Origin: Candidatus Latescibacterota bacterium
GTDB lineage: Bacteria > Latescibacterota > UBA2968
DNA: 46,746 bases
Reading direction: 5' to 3'
Assembly: GCA_022823725.1 (NCBI GenBank)
Contig: JAJEHL010000033.1
Location: 1 to 46,746, forward strand
Shown piece by piece: positions 24,938-34,418 of the stretch (its first letter is position 1; the number at the start of each line of letters is the position of its first letter). The notes beneath the pieces are model-generated. The model was given only the letters and a program-made list of their open reading frames with translations. It had not been told where the DNA came from and searched no databases. A program made the translations under genes and the position numbers.

Positions 24938-27256
24938 CTATGGCGGGAAGTTGGGAGGCATCCACACTGGCAGGTCGGCGATCGAGTCTCGCGCGGCCTT
25001 CGACGTCGGTATCCCCCAGGCCTCAAAGAACGGGCCGAGGTTGCGATCCACCGTGCGCGAGAAGCGCACCAGCCACTGGTCGCGCTTCTCGTCGTCGTTC
25101 TTCGGGCGCTCGTCGTTGGGCAGGGCGCGGTATGTGGCGAACACCTGCCGATAGGCGTCCCAGCCAAACGCCTGCTGCATCTGCGCGTACATGATCAGGG
25201 CAAGGAACGCGTTTTTCTTCCAGTGTTCGAAGGTAGGATTATCAAAGTCGTAGGATGCCATTAGAGCGGCCCATAATCTTTTTCTGCCGGGAAACTCTCC
25301 ATCAACCGCCGGGATCCCGCACAGAAACTCATAGATGTAGAGCGAGAACAGGTTGACGGTCACCTCGGTCGTGCCAGCGAATGTCCAGTCTTTGTGCTGG
25401 TGGTTGTGGCCCACCTCGTGGAAGAAGCCCCAGTTGCCCTCCGAGCGAATGTGCTCGGCATCCACCAGTTTGGATTGGTGGGCCAAATGGCCCATCAGGG
25501 GATAGCCGGAATGCAGGTAGCCCGCCGAAATCTGGCGGTCCACGACGAATCGCTCCGGGCTCGAGCGTGCATTGGGCGGCCAGGCGGCCAGTTCTGCGGC
25601 CAGGTCCAGCACGCGATCCCAGGTCTCAGCTACGGCGGTCGGGTCGTCGAGTCCGCGCACTTCGGAAGAGTGGGTCGTGACGATCATATTCCGCCCGGCG
25701 ATCTCCGCCCAGGGAGCCGGTGCATGGCGGATCTCCGCACGCCAGACGGCCGGGTCTGTCTCGCCAAGCACGAAAAGCGGTGCCGCCACTGCGCCCTCGA
25801 CCTCGACGGTGATGCGTCCGAAACCGGGGTTCTTTTTTGGCACTTCGATGTAGATCAGGCCCCCGAAGGCATTGGCGACGCGGGTCCTGGAAGCGGAGAT
25901 GGGGAAACGGTAGCTGATTTTGGGCATGCGCTTCCATGTGGGTCGTCTCCAAATTTGGTCGCTGTGGGCGCCAATGCGCACGAAGAAGCCGCCGTTGGCG
26001 ACGCGGGTCGGTACCGTTACCGTGACCAGATCGCCCGGCGCGGCATAGAGGCCGGTTGAGTGCCAGCGAGGCACGGTGGTGTCGATGATAAGGCTACGTG
26101 TCAGGCGTGGGGCGTCGGTCGGGACGGAACCGGGAAAATCTGCGGCCGCAGGATGCGCGCGCACGGATTGGGGTGGGGTGCGGTGATGCTCAGACACGAA
26201 GAGCGTAGCGACCATGCGGGCGACTACATCGGATTTGTCCACCGGGTGCTTCGCCGAGGGCCAGCGGGTCCCTTCGTAGTTCGAAAAAAAACCCTGCAGG
26301 TCCGGCGCGAACAGCACGTCGTTTGGAGGCAGAGCGCGGATGGTTCTTGCCAGGGTGTGCAGAGTTTGGTCAACCTCCGGCTGGGTGAGCTTACGCCTGC
26401 CTGCGATGTGGGCCTCGACCGCATTGAATGCCTTGCCAGCGTGGGTCAGTTCAGACGGTGGTTCGGCAACGGCATAGCCCGCTGGCGATGTGCGTTTGAG
26501 AGAGTTGTTTAACCACTGGATGCCGATGGGCGCGAGCAGGCGGTTACCAGCGAAGTCATTGATGATATCCAGTTTTGGGTGCAGACTCGCCCAGCCCCAA
26601 CCGTTGGCAGCCGTCACCAGACCACCTCCGGCGCGCACGAACGCCGATAGTGCTTCGAGCTCTGGCGCGCTCTGGTTCCCCATATCTACGGCCACGACAT
26701 CCACCGCTCCCAGCGATTCCGATGTCAGGGCAGCTTCGACCACATCGTGACCGGTCCTGATCAACCAGGTGCGTAGCTGTGCGTTACCGACGACGCCAAT
26801 GCGGGGACTGGCTGAAGCTCCGCCCCCCGAGACCCAGGCGAACGCGTTCGCTATCAGGCGTGCGGTGTCCGCCTTCTCAAGTGTGGTGCTATTAAAGTAG
26901 CCTTTGTGCCCCAGAGCGACGACGCGGCCTGCCTGCCAACGGCCTGCCGAGACGACCGGGGCGCGCACGGCATCCGCGGCATTGCGCGGGGCGCCCACGA
27001 TCACCGGAAAGCTCTCAGGGCCATAGACGGAGAAGGAACTCGGGACACCAGGGGCCGCGATCTCGGCGACACCATCGAGCAGGGCGTTGAGGTCATCAGT
27101 ACCGGGGTAAAGTGATGCTTCGCCCGGCATTGCAATTGCAAATGAGATAATTAACAGCAATCCCATTTTCAGGGTAGGTCCAGAACCGCCTTTTTCAGAT
27201 TCCAGCACTTGCGACGTTGCTCGCTCTTGATGTTCGTTTCTGTTTATGGTGTCCAT
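24938..27256 (-). CDS. M60-family metallopeptidase (enhancin/SslE-like)
   Basis: From ATG 27256 the protein is 772 residues. The zinc motif HEVGH (25406-25420) with downstream Glu in TTEVTVNLFS gives the HExxH-x(n)-E signature of M60 peptidases, which cut mucin-like glycoproteins. Upstream of it are a Rossmann-like segment, where DVVAVDMG...VRAGGGLVTAANGWGW resembles the flavodoxin-like domain of SslE/AcfD proteins, and a beta-rich domain with FGRITVEVEGAVAAPLF. Segment MGLLLIISFAIAMPGEAS looks like a signal peptide core, so an exported product and a start near 27166 are also possible. The frame is open to 27352. The target is probably host or environmental glycoprotein (inference). Codon use is G+C-rich compared with the genes on either side. 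Confidence 0.85.
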   Translation of the reverse strand: MDTINRNEHQERATSQVLESEKGGSGPTLKMGLLLIISFAIAMPGEASLYPGTDDLNALLDGVAEIAAPGVPSSFSVYGPESFPVIVGAPRNAADAVRAPVVSAGRWQAGRVVALGHKGYFNSTTLEKADTARLIANAFAWVSGGGASASPRIGVVGNAQLRTWLIRTGHDVVEAALTSESLGAVDVVAVDMGNQSAPELEALSAFVRAGGGLVTAANGWGWASLHPKLDIINDFAGNRLLAPIGIQWLNNSLKRTSPAGYAVAEPPSELTHAGKAFNAVEAHIAGRRKLTQPEVDQTLHTLARTIRALPPNDVLFAPDLQGFFSNYEGTRWPSAKHPVDKSDVVARMVATLFVSEHHRTPPQSVRAHPAAADFPGSVPTDAPRLTRSLIIDTTVPRWHSTGLYAAPGDLVTVTVPTRVANGGFFVRIGAHSDQIWRRPTWKRMPKISYRFPISASRTRVANAFGGLIYIEVPKKNPGFGRITVEVEGAVAAPLFVLGETDPAVWRAEIRHAPAPWAEIAGRNMIVTTHSSEVRGLDDPTAVAETWDRVLDLAAELAAWPPNARSSPERFVVDRQISAGYLHSGYPLMGHLAHQSKLVDAEHIRSEGNWGFFHEVGHNHQHKDWTFAGTTEVTVNLFSLYIYEFLCGIPAVDGEFPGRKRLWAALMASYDFDNPTFEHWKKNAFLALIMYAQMQQAFGWDAYRQVFATYRALPNDERPKNDDEKRDQWLVRFSRTVDRNLGPFFEAWGIPTSKAARDSIADLPVWMPPNFPP

Positions 27257-27412
27257 ATTGCCAGTTCCATATTCGAAATTCGACAACAACATCAAAATAT
27301 AGGGAACTCGGATGGCCTTGTCGAACAAAAACCAATCCAGCCTTCTTGACAAAAGTGTTAAGCACTCCAGGTGAATTTCATTTTATAGTAACCTGAGAAA
27401 TCGTCGATCGCA

Positions 27413-27441
27413 TTGACTTTTAATGCCTATCAAGCTATGTT
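27413..27441 (+). promoter_or_regulatory. Sigma-70-like promoter of the MNT/HEPN pair
   Basis: TTGACT (27413-27418) and TATGTT (27436-27441) are 17 bases apart and lie about 38 bases before the ATG, preceded by GGAGG at 27467-27471. Nothing else is evident in 27257-27412. Confidence 0.6.
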
Positions 27442-27478
27442 TCAGCAGAGATGGATTCTGCTTTTTGGAGGTTGACAC

Positions 27479-27796
27479 ATGCAACCCGATGCGAATGTCA
27501 TTGATCAACTCGTAGAGCGAATTGTCGAAGTTGTCAATCCGCTCAAAATTATCCTTTTTGGCTCGGCTGCGCGAGGCGAGATGGGACCGGACAGCGATGT
27601 GGATGTACTCGTTGTCATGCCCAATGGCGTTCACAGGCGAAGAACAGCGCAGCATCTCTATCGAGAAATTCGCGGACTCGGTGTTCCCTTTGATATCCTG
27701 GTGACGACACCTGAAATTCTTGAAAAAAATAAAAACAATATCGGATTGATTTATCAAACGATATTGCGCGAGGGAAAGGATGTTTATGTCGCATGA
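27479..27796 (+). CDS. MNT-type minimal nucleotidyltransferase
   Basis: This 105-residue protein has the nucleotidyltransferase core FGSAARGEMGPDSDVDVLV: Gly28-Ser29, Asp40 and Asp42, and a third Asp72 in PFDILVTT. All acidic residues needed for catalysis appear present. In known MNT/HEPN pairs the enzyme AMPylates the HEPN toxin and so acts as its antitoxin. The gene overlaps the HEPN gene by 11-17 bases, with the start signal set by GGAGG. Confidence 0.92.
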   Translation: MQPDANVIDQLVERIVEVVNPLKIILFGSAARGEMGPDSDVDVLVVMPNGVHRRRTAQHLYREIRGLGVPFDILVTTPEILEKNKNNIGLIYQTILREGKDVYVA

Positions 27797-28220
27797 AATT
27801 TCTGATTCAAGCGATCCGGCAGCGTGGCTCCGGTATGCCAGAGGGGATCTGGCTCTGGCACAAGTTCCCTTACCAGAAGATAGTTTTTATGAGATGTTAT
27901 GTTTTCATGCTCAACAGGCAGTTGAGAAAGCAGTGAAAGCTGTCCTGATTATCAACAACATCTCTTATCCCAAAACGCACAATATCAGAACACTCCTCGA
28001 CCTGCTTCCCAAAGAAATTGTTTTACCTGCCGATGTAGATGCCGCTGCAAGCCTTACAGACTATGCGGTTTCAGGGCGATATCCGGATGAAGTAGATGAG
28101 GTCAACGAAGAAGAATATCAGGAAGCAGTGAGACTTGCCCAGGCTGTTGTCCAATGGGCAGAATCTATACTCCCCGCACCCGATATAGAATCTGAGGATC
28201 CAGGCTCAGATTCACATTGA
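27786..28220 (+). CDS. HEPN-domain protein
   Basis: This 144-residue helical protein has the HEPN pattern DLALAQ, FHAQQAVEKAVKAVLI and KTHNIRTLLDLL, ending in YAVSGRYPDEVDEVNEEE. The RX4-6H motif of RNase-type HEPN toxins cannot be found; the segment after RYPD is acidic and lacks the expected His. It may be an inactive or differently acting HEPN. It is the partner of the MNT protein just upstream. The C-terminal tail is acidic and probably disordered. ATG 27786 is taken over ATG 27780; the choice is uncertain. Confidence 0.88.
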   Translation: MSHEISDSSDPAAWLRYARGDLALAQVPLPEDSFYEMLCFHAQQAVEKAVKAVLIINNISYPKTHNIRTLLDLLPKEIVLPADVDAAASLTDYAVSGRYPDEVDEVNEEEYQEAVRLAQAVVQWAESILPAPDIESEDPGSDSH

Positions 28221-28331
28221 GATTTACTCACGGTTTTCAGCTATCAGCGGTCAATCTACCCATCCCAACTCACCAGTCCCCATCCCCTCTTTTTTATCTG
28301 CGTGCATCCCTGCTTACACCCGCAGAGCCTG

Positions 28332-28354
28332 CCCCGTAGTGTTTTTATACGGGG
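28332..28354. terminator. Hairpin between convergent genes
   Basis: CCCCGTA (28332-28338) and TACGGGG (28348-28354) form a 7-bp stem with a T-rich loop. There is no T-tract after it, so terminator activity is only probable. It lies between the HEPN gene (+) and the DUF6785-like gene (-); 28221-28331 shows nothing else. Confidence 0.45.
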
Positions 28355-28376
28355 GACATGCCTGCGGATAACGCCT

Positions 28377-30356
28377 TTACCACCAGTGTACCGAATGCCC
28401 CTGGCCTGGCCACCAGATGGCATCGACGAGAAATGACCAGGCGACGCCGGCTGTGTAGCCTACGAGCAGGCCCAGAAATAGGGGCGTGGCTTTGCGGTAG
28501 AGGTTTACGCCGCCGATGCGGAGCAAAGAGGCTTTGCATACCCAGGCGATGAATACGGGCATGACCAGCGAAGCCGTGTTGTCGGCAGCGGAAATGGTCA
28601 GGCCAATGGGGTTGATGGGCCACCAGGAAAATCGGTATCTCAAAAATGTCAACAATGCCATTGCGCCCGCGCCAATGGCGAAAAAGATGATGCGGTTGGG
28701 GTCGGGCGCTTTGGGCGTTCGCATCATTGTAAGGGTCGATCCGTAGATGCCTTTTGGGTCGCCGCTGAAGAAGGGGAAGCGCGGGAAATTGTACGCCCCA
28801 TGCGTATAGCCCAGATGGAGCATGAGCCATACCGAAGAAACAAATCCGGCGAGTACGCCAATGCCCACGCAATAGAATAACAAGCGGCGGTTGCCGCGGA
28901 TCAGGTCGCCCAGTTTGATCGATTGAGCCAGTGCCGGTGTGAATAGCCCGCGCATATAATCGATGAGGGAGTAGGACAGCGCGATGGCCGTCATGCTGCT
29001 TCCGGATATGACATGGGTGCCGCGCAGGTCCATGACAAATGCCTGCGGTGTTACGGTGGCACCCGAATACACGACGCCGGCTTCTGATACCACCCGCGCA
29101 ATGCCGATGTAGATGACGGCAACGCCAGATATAAAAATCAATGCGGTGCTCAGGTCCATTCCGATTTGCAGGAGCCAGAATAAGACGTAGATGAGGCTGC
29201 ACGACAAGATGGAGACCGCCGCCCTGTAGGACAGTATTTCTTCGCGGTCATCTACTGGATGATTTTTGTCGAGTGCTTTGAGAAAGACGTCTCGCAGATG
29301 TCTCCGCGCGACCCACAGTCGCCATACTACGAGACAGGCGAGTGCGCCAAAACACTGCCAGGCTTCGGTGGGCGGGTCTGCGCTGAAAGAATCGGTCGAT
29401 CGCTCGATCTGATAGCCCAGGCGATTGAAAATACCCCCTTCCAGGACGTGGAGTAAAAAGAAAAACCAGACTGAGAATAGTACTTGTGTATTGGCAAAGT
29501 AAGCGAAGCCGATGGTCAAAAATTGCATGGGCTGGATGTACATGCCCGGTGAATAGCGCGTGAAGCGGAAATACCCTCCGTGCGGAAGGAGGCCGATGCT
29601 GGGCAGGAGCGGGTATGCCCACGAGAGGGAGTGCCAGACAAAAATCAAAAATGGTATGGCTGCTGCTATCCAGAACATGGGTCCGCGCATGAATGCGGGT
29701 AAGAAACGCGCAGAGAGGGCATCTTCCGACATTTCGATGGGTACGGCGGCGATGGGATAGGCGAGTTTTTCGTATTCTACCCATTGTTTTCGCAAGATGA
29801 TCATCAGTGTGGCGGAAACGGCAAATACGGCTACCACCAGACTGCCCCACCACGCCAGCGGTGCCAGCCATACGCGATAGGGGATAGCGCTGCCGGGCAA
29901 TAAGCCTTCGTAAAAGGCGCGTACAGCCTCCTGATCGGTGGGTACTACCCACGAATTGAGATTAGGATGATAGTACTCGGCCCATCCGTTTTCGGGCGTG
30001 GCAAAATAAAAGGGGGTGGAAATGACCCCGATCAAAAATCCCGTAATGCCGGATGTGGGCACGACGCAGCCGACGATGCCAATGGCGACAACGGATAGCA
30101 ATTCGGCGGGTGCAAAGGCGTAGCGGCGGTTTACAGATTTGATCAGAGGGTTGACCACCCCAATCAGGATGATGAAGACGGCGAGGAGCGTTATTTGAAA
30201 TACGCTCAGGTTCAGGCGAGAGGTTTTTACCACGGTCTCGGCATACGTCACCCACAGATTGATGAAGATTACGATGCCAATGCCCAGGAAAACCGAGCGG
30301 AGTGTTATGCCTCTTACGGGTTTACCCGTTGAATCTGATTGCAGTTCTTCGGCCAA
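28377..30356 (-). CDS. DUF6785-like multi-pass membrane protein, TTG start
   Basis: From TTG 30356 this is a 659-residue integral membrane protein with about a dozen or more hydrophobic segments (e.g. SVFLGIGIVIFINLWV, VFIILIGVVNPLI, AMALLTFLRYRFSWWPINPIG). It looks like the DUF6784/DUF6785 proteins of Planctomycetes, Lentisphaerae and relatives, which recall oligopeptide transporters. Its function is unknown. TTG 30356 is chosen because AAGGAG stands nearby upstream; the open frame reaches 30494, but those extra 46 residues start without a ribosome site. It follows the DUF1592-type gene beyond a terminator, so it probably has its own promoter within 30357-30510. Confidence 0.75.
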   Translation of the reverse strand: MAEELQSDSTGKPVRGITLRSVFLGIGIVIFINLWVTYAETVVKTSRLNLSVFQITLLAVFIILIGVVNPLIKSVNRRYAFAPAELLSVVAIGIVGCVVPTSGITGFLIGVISTPFYFATPENGWAEYYHPNLNSWVVPTDQEAVRAFYEGLLPGSAIPYRVWLAPLAWWGSLVVAVFAVSATLMIILRKQWVEYEKLAYPIAAVPIEMSEDALSARFLPAFMRGPMFWIAAAIPFLIFVWHSLSWAYPLLPSIGLLPHGGYFRFTRYSPGMYIQPMQFLTIGFAYFANTQVLFSVWFFFLLHVLEGGIFNRLGYQIERSTDSFSADPPTEAWQCFGALACLVVWRLWVARRHLRDVFLKALDKNHPVDDREEILSYRAAVSILSCSLIYVLFWLLQIGMDLSTALIFISGVAVIYIGIARVVSEAGVVYSGATVTPQAFVMDLRGTHVISGSSMTAIALSYSLIDYMRGLFTPALAQSIKLGDLIRGNRRLLFYCVGIGVLAGFVSSVWLMLHLGYTHGAYNFPRFPFFSGDPKGIYGSTLTMMRTPKAPDPNRIIFFAIGAGAMALLTFLRYRFSWWPINPIGLTISAADNTASLVMPVFIAWVCKASLLRIGGVNLYRKATPLFLGLLVGYTAGVAWSFLVDAIWWPGQGHSVHWW

Positions 30357-30513
30357 ACGTCTCTCCTTGAAACCTAATCCCAATCCACCGCGACTGATCC
30401 TGCATATCGATAAATTCGATTCGCGAAAGGCCTCTTTCGCCAAAGACCGAGAAGGCGAGAAATCGTCCAGAGGGCGACCAGAGTTGTGCGCCAAATGGAA
30501 ATGTTCCGTTAAG

Positions 30514-30548
30514 AAAAACGCCCTGGTTTCTAATACCAGAGCGTTTTT
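30514..30548 (-). terminator. Rho-independent terminator after the DUF1552/DUF1592 operon
   Basis: AAAAACGC (30514-30521) pairs with GCGTTTTT (30541-30548), and CTGGT/ACCAG forms an inner stem. A T-run follows on the minus strand. It lies 25 bases after the DUF1592-type stop codon. Confidence 0.75.
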
Positions 30549-30572
30549 GTTTTTTTTTGTGAAATTGGCGAC

Positions 30573-33038
30573 TTATTTGGTCAGGAATGGCTCACTTGTC
30601 GCTACGAGCATGACCAGGTCTTTGAGGCCATAGCCCTGTGTTTTCAAATTGTGTACGATGCGATCTACTTCGGGACGGTCAGTGGCTTCCAATGTGCGTC
30701 CGGTCGCGTAGGTGAGCATCTTTTCTGTCAGACAGCGGGCAAATTGATCTTTCTTTCCCATGAGGATCTTTTTAAAGCCCGCCAAGTCGTCGAATTTGCT
30801 GCCGTCAGACAGGACATCTGATGCATCTATTTTTGGTTTTTTGGGACCGTAACCATAGCGCCACGCGCCTATGGGGTTGTAATTTTCCAGTGCAAAGCCC
30901 AATGGATCGATGTGGCGATGGCATTCGTTACAGGTGGCGATATTGCGGTGTTTTGCCAGTTGCTGGCGAATGGTCGTCGATCCCCGAATGTCGGGTTCGA
31001 GTGGCTCGATATCGGGCAGGGGTGGTGGGGGTGTTATGCCCAATAGATTCTCTAATACCCATACCCCGCGCACCACGGGCGATGTTTCGATCCCGTTGGA
31101 TGTTGCCGTCAATACGCTGGCGTGTCCCAGCAGGCCGCCGCGTTTGGGGTCGTTGAGTTTTACTTTGCGAAATTCCCGGCCTTCTACGCCTTCTATGCGG
31201 TATAACAAGCTCAGGTCGCGGTTGACGAAGGTGAAGTCCGAGTCGATGAAATGCGCGATGCTCATGTTTTTGTCGAGGATGTGCTGGAAAAAGGCGTGGG
31301 TTTCTTTTTTGATCGCGTCTTCGAGATTCGCCTGATAGTACAATCGGAAATTGCGCGGGTCGGGCGGCATTTCGCCAATTTTGTACAGGGCTAACCAGCG
31401 TTCTGTGAAGTTCTCTACAAATGCCTGTGCCTTTTTGTCTTGTAACATGCGGTTAATTTGCGCGCGCAAAATATCGGGTTTGTGCAGTCGCTTTTTCTTT
31501 GCCAGCGCGAACAATTCTTCATCGGGCATGGATGACCAGAGAAAATACGAGAGTTTGGACGCGAGGGCATAGTCGTCTAATTGGCCTTCGTTTTCGTAGA
31601 GATAGAGGAAATTGGGCGAACACAGGATGGCTTTTAAGCCCATTTTGATGGACTGGACGCGCGAGGCGCCGGCTTTTTCGTGCTGCTCGACCAGTTGCAG
31701 GATGTGCGCGATTTCACTGTGTTTGACCGGGCGGCGATACGCGCGCGTGGCAAAGTGGGTCAGGATATCGCGCGGTACGATTTTGTTGGGGTCGCGCTTG
31801 CCAAAGATGCTCGTGTGCGAAGGCGGGGGCCACTGTTCGTAAAGGGGGCCTTCGATTTCGACTTTGTATATGCGAATGCTCGGTCCCAGATAATTCATGA
31901 CGGTGACTTCGGTTTGCCGGAGTACGAGTTGCTGATCTTCTCGTTGAGATAGTTTGCGCCGGTCCGTTTTGTCGTATAGCTGGGGGTGATATCGCCTCAG
32001 AAGGCCCCGCCAATAGAGCGTGACAGGTCCGTTTGGATAGGTGACGCGCGGCACGTAAGATTCATCCAGCCAGAGTTCGCGTTCGTAATCGCGCGGTTGT
32101 CCATCTGCGACCATTTCAAATTCGGCCAGTGTTATATCCGATGTGTTGCTCTGCCGCAGGTCGCCATAACGCCCGGATGCGGCGACAATGCCCAGGCGCA
32201 TGGGTTCATTTTCATCTGTTCGCAGAGCTTTGTCATAGGGGTGTTGCTGGTTGTGTGCAGATGCGCGAACGCGAACGCGGTATATGCCAGAATGGGGTGC
32301 GCCGTTTCGGAATCTGTCGATGGACATGTATCCCCAGCGGTCATCGGGGCGGCGGAATAGCTCGTCGTATCCCTGTTTCAAGCGGCGGCTCGCCGGTGCC
32401 AAAAATCCACCGGCACTGCGCATGATGGGAAAGGTGAATTCGTGAGTTTTTACTTCTGGCGGCGGGCCGGGCAATAGGGCGCGCTCTACGATTTGATCGG
32501 CTGCGTCGAGATATTTTTCGACCAGAAAGTCCGACATGACGAGTGTTTTGCCGATGTTGTCAAATCCGTGTTCTTCGTCGTCCTGGGGAAATGCATCTGT
32601 GGGGTCAAACATGGTCATGTCCAGATGCAACAGATCCCGAATGGTGTTGCGGTATTCATTCCGATTTAACCGGCGCAAGACCGTTTGGCCGCCCGTGCTT
32701 TCTTCGGCTTCGTGATGCGCTTTTAGCGAGGCGGTGATCCAGTCGATCACGGGCTTCATTTCCGTCAGTTCGGGCTGCGGCTCTTCATAGGGTGGCATTA
32801 AGCCGAGGTTTAACATGTCGGCGATATTTTGCCAGGTTAGCAAGACATCTTCATTGTGAAAATCCAACGTGAGGGTGTCAAACCGCAGGTCTGCTTTTTG
32901 AAGCTCTGCGCCGTGGCATTTATAACACCGCTGGGATAGAAACGTCCGCACGGTGTTTTTGTATGTCGCATCCCCTTCTGCCCATGCAGTCGCTGACGAC
33001 AAGATGCCAATCAGGAGGAATAGAAGGCATTTTTTCAT
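30573..33038 (-). CDS. Exported DUF1592-type cytochrome c-like protein
   Basis: This 821-residue protein has a signal peptide (residues 1-20, cleavage after AWA) and a heme-binding CYKCH at 38-42. RLNRNEYRNTIRDLLH (about 123-138) is the DUF1587 motif. The C-terminal part has a second CNECH (703-707) in the DUF1588 segment CNECHRHIDPLGFALENYNP, with DUF1585-like sequence to the end. This is the multi-domain planctomycete type protein. It acts outside the cytoplasm; a role in oxidative sugar or polymer breakdown is presumed but not known. The gene overlaps the DUF1552-type gene by ATGA. Its own site is AAGGA further upstream. Confidence 0.9.
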   Translation of the reverse strand: MKKCLLFLLIGILSSATAWAEGDATYKNTVRTFLSQRCYKCHGAELQKADLRFDTLTLDFHNEDVLLTWQNIADMLNLGLMPPYEEPQPELTEMKPVIDWITASLKAHHEAEESTGGQTVLRRLNRNEYRNTIRDLLHLDMTMFDPTDAFPQDDEEHGFDNIGKTLVMSDFLVEKYLDAADQIVERALLPGPPPEVKTHEFTFPIMRSAGGFLAPASRRLKQGYDELFRRPDDRWGYMSIDRFRNGAPHSGIYRVRVRASAHNQQHPYDKALRTDENEPMRLGIVAASGRYGDLRQSNTSDITLAEFEMVADGQPRDYERELWLDESYVPRVTYPNGPVTLYWRGLLRRYHPQLYDKTDRRKLSQREDQQLVLRQTEVTVMNYLGPSIRIYKVEIEGPLYEQWPPPSHTSIFGKRDPNKIVPRDILTHFATRAYRRPVKHSEIAHILQLVEQHEKAGASRVQSIKMGLKAILCSPNFLYLYENEGQLDDYALASKLSYFLWSSMPDEELFALAKKKRLHKPDILRAQINRMLQDKKAQAFVENFTERWLALYKIGEMPPDPRNFRLYYQANLEDAIKKETHAFFQHILDKNMSIAHFIDSDFTFVNRDLSLLYRIEGVEGREFRKVKLNDPKRGGLLGHASVLTATSNGIETSPVVRGVWVLENLLGITPPPPLPDIEPLEPDIRGSTTIRQQLAKHRNIATCNECHRHIDPLGFALENYNPIGAWRYGYGPKKPKIDASDVLSDGSKFDDLAGFKKILMGKKDQFARCLTEKMLTYATGRTLEATDRPEVDRIVHNLKTQGYGLKDLVMLVATSEPFLTK

Positions 33039-34312
33039 TTTGCTTCAAATCCTTTCAGCGTGCCGGTGCTCTGGCCGAAGTGATCGATTTCCAGCCCGAA
33101 ATTTTGCAACATCGACAGGTACAAATTGCTCAGTGGAACGCGCTGGGGCTTTGCTTCTGGAAATACCAGGTGCTGCCCGTGATTGAATCCGCCACCCGCG
33201 AGCAATATGGGCAGGTTTTTGTTGGAGTGCGAACTGCCGTTGCCCATGCCGCTGCCCGATAATACCATGGTGTTGTCAAATAGGGTTCCTCCAGCGGGGT
33301 CTTCAATGGCTTTGAGTTTGTCGAAGAACAGGCCCAGGTGTTCCATCTGGTATTTTTCAATTATTGTCAGGCCTTCCATGAGTTCGGGCAATTTGCCGTG
33401 GTGTGAGTATTTGTGGTAATTCGTGTTCAAGCCCAGGTCCGTGGTTTTGATCCCTTGGCCCACTTCCAGGGTTGCTATTCGCGTGGAATCTGTTTGCAGT
33501 GATAGGGCAATGAGGTCGTACATCAAGGGCAGGGTTTCGACAAAGGGACCATTTTCCGGCATTGCCATATTGACCTGGGGTTTGGGTTTGTCCAGCCACG
33601 CTTTGGACATGCCCAGCTTTTTCTCGACTGTGCGCACAGAGGTCAGATATTCTTCCAGCTTTTCCCGGTCTCTTTGTCCCAGTTTGCGCTCAAAGGATCG
33701 CGCTTCTCCCATTACGGCGTCTAAGATGCTGCCGTGCTGTTCGAGCGCGATTGCACGCCGCTCTTTTTCTTGTGCTGTGGTATCTACAAAGAGCGCTTGA
33801 AATACTTTTTGGGGATTGTTGATTGGCGGCACGCGCACGCCCGTGCGCGTCCAGACCATTTCGCAGTGGCCATTGATGCTCACGTTTAAGGATGGGAACC
33901 GCGTGTTGACGCCCACAAATTCCGCGGCTTTTTGATCGATGCTGATGTTGCCTTCGGGCATCATTTTGGCGTCTTTGATGCGAATGCCGCTCAAGAATGT
34001 ATGCGCGGTGCGGTGTCCGCCGGTTACGCCGTGGTCCAGGTTGGAGAAGATTGTGAAATCTTGTTGATGCGCTGATAGGGGTTGCAGGAGTGGGGGGAGT
34101 GTGTAATTTGCTCCGCTTCCCGACGGGAAGAATCGTTCGGGGATCATGCCAAAGGGGTTGCCAATACATACCAGTCGCTTTGCGGCCTGTTCGCGGGCAA
34201 GTGCAAATGCCTGACTCGCAGTTCGCCCCACGGGGATCATGGCGTCTAAAAACGGCAGGGCCAGACAGACGCCTGCACTTCTGAGAAATGTGCGCCGATT
34301 CAGTGGTTTCAT
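33035..34312 (-). CDS. Tat-exported DUF1552 family protein
   Basis: This 425-residue protein starts at ATG 34312, preceded by AAAGGAG; an upstream ATG at 34330 adds MEKEPL. The N-terminus MKPLNRRTFLRSAGVCLALPFL is a twin-arginine signal. The body LVCIGNPFGMIPERFFPS, FSNLDHGVTGGHRTAHTFLSG and NTMVLSGSGMGNGSSHSNKNLPILLAGG matches DUF1552, related to the alkaline-phosphatase-like DUF1501 proteins. The gene is translated first and is coupled to the DUF1592 cytochrome-like gene, the pair seen in Planctomycetes and relatives. The reaction is unknown. It is transcribed divergently from the sigma-54 activator gene. Confidence 0.92.
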   Translation of the reverse strand: MKPLNRRTFLRSAGVCLALPFLDAMIPVGRTASQAFALAREQAAKRLVCIGNPFGMIPERFFPSGSGANYTLPPLLQPLSAHQQDFTIFSNLDHGVTGGHRTAHTFLSGIRIKDAKMMPEGNISIDQKAAEFVGVNTRFPSLNVSINGHCEMVWTRTGVRVPPINNPQKVFQALFVDTTAQEKERRAIALEQHGSILDAVMGEARSFERKLGQRDREKLEEYLTSVRTVEKKLGMSKAWLDKPKPQVNMAMPENGPFVETLPLMYDLIALSLQTDSTRIATLEVGQGIKTTDLGLNTNYHKYSHHGKLPELMEGLTIIEKYQMEHLGLFFDKLKAIEDPAGGTLFDNTMVLSGSGMGNGSSHSNKNLPILLAGGGFNHGQHLVFPEAKPQRVPLSNLYLSMLQNFGLEIDHFGQSTGTLKGFEAK

Positions 34313-34338
34313 GAGTGGCTCCTTTTCCATTGCGGTTT

Positions 34339-34376
34339 ACATTTATTTACATTATTTACATTTATTTACATTATTT
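34339..34376. repeat. Two tandem 19-bp AT-rich repeats
   Basis: The unit acatttatttacattattt occurs exactly twice, at 34339-34357 and 34358-34376. It lies just upstream of the DUF1552 gene in the divergent region shared with the activator. Confidence 0.8.
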
Positions 34377-34418
34377 ACAGCCATAATGATTGTGAATTAA
34401 GAATAACGAAAATTGTGA

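Noticed and set aside
30357-30494. N-terminal extension of the DUF6785-like protein
   Set aside because: The extra residues start without a ribosome site, while TTG 30356 follows AAGGAG.
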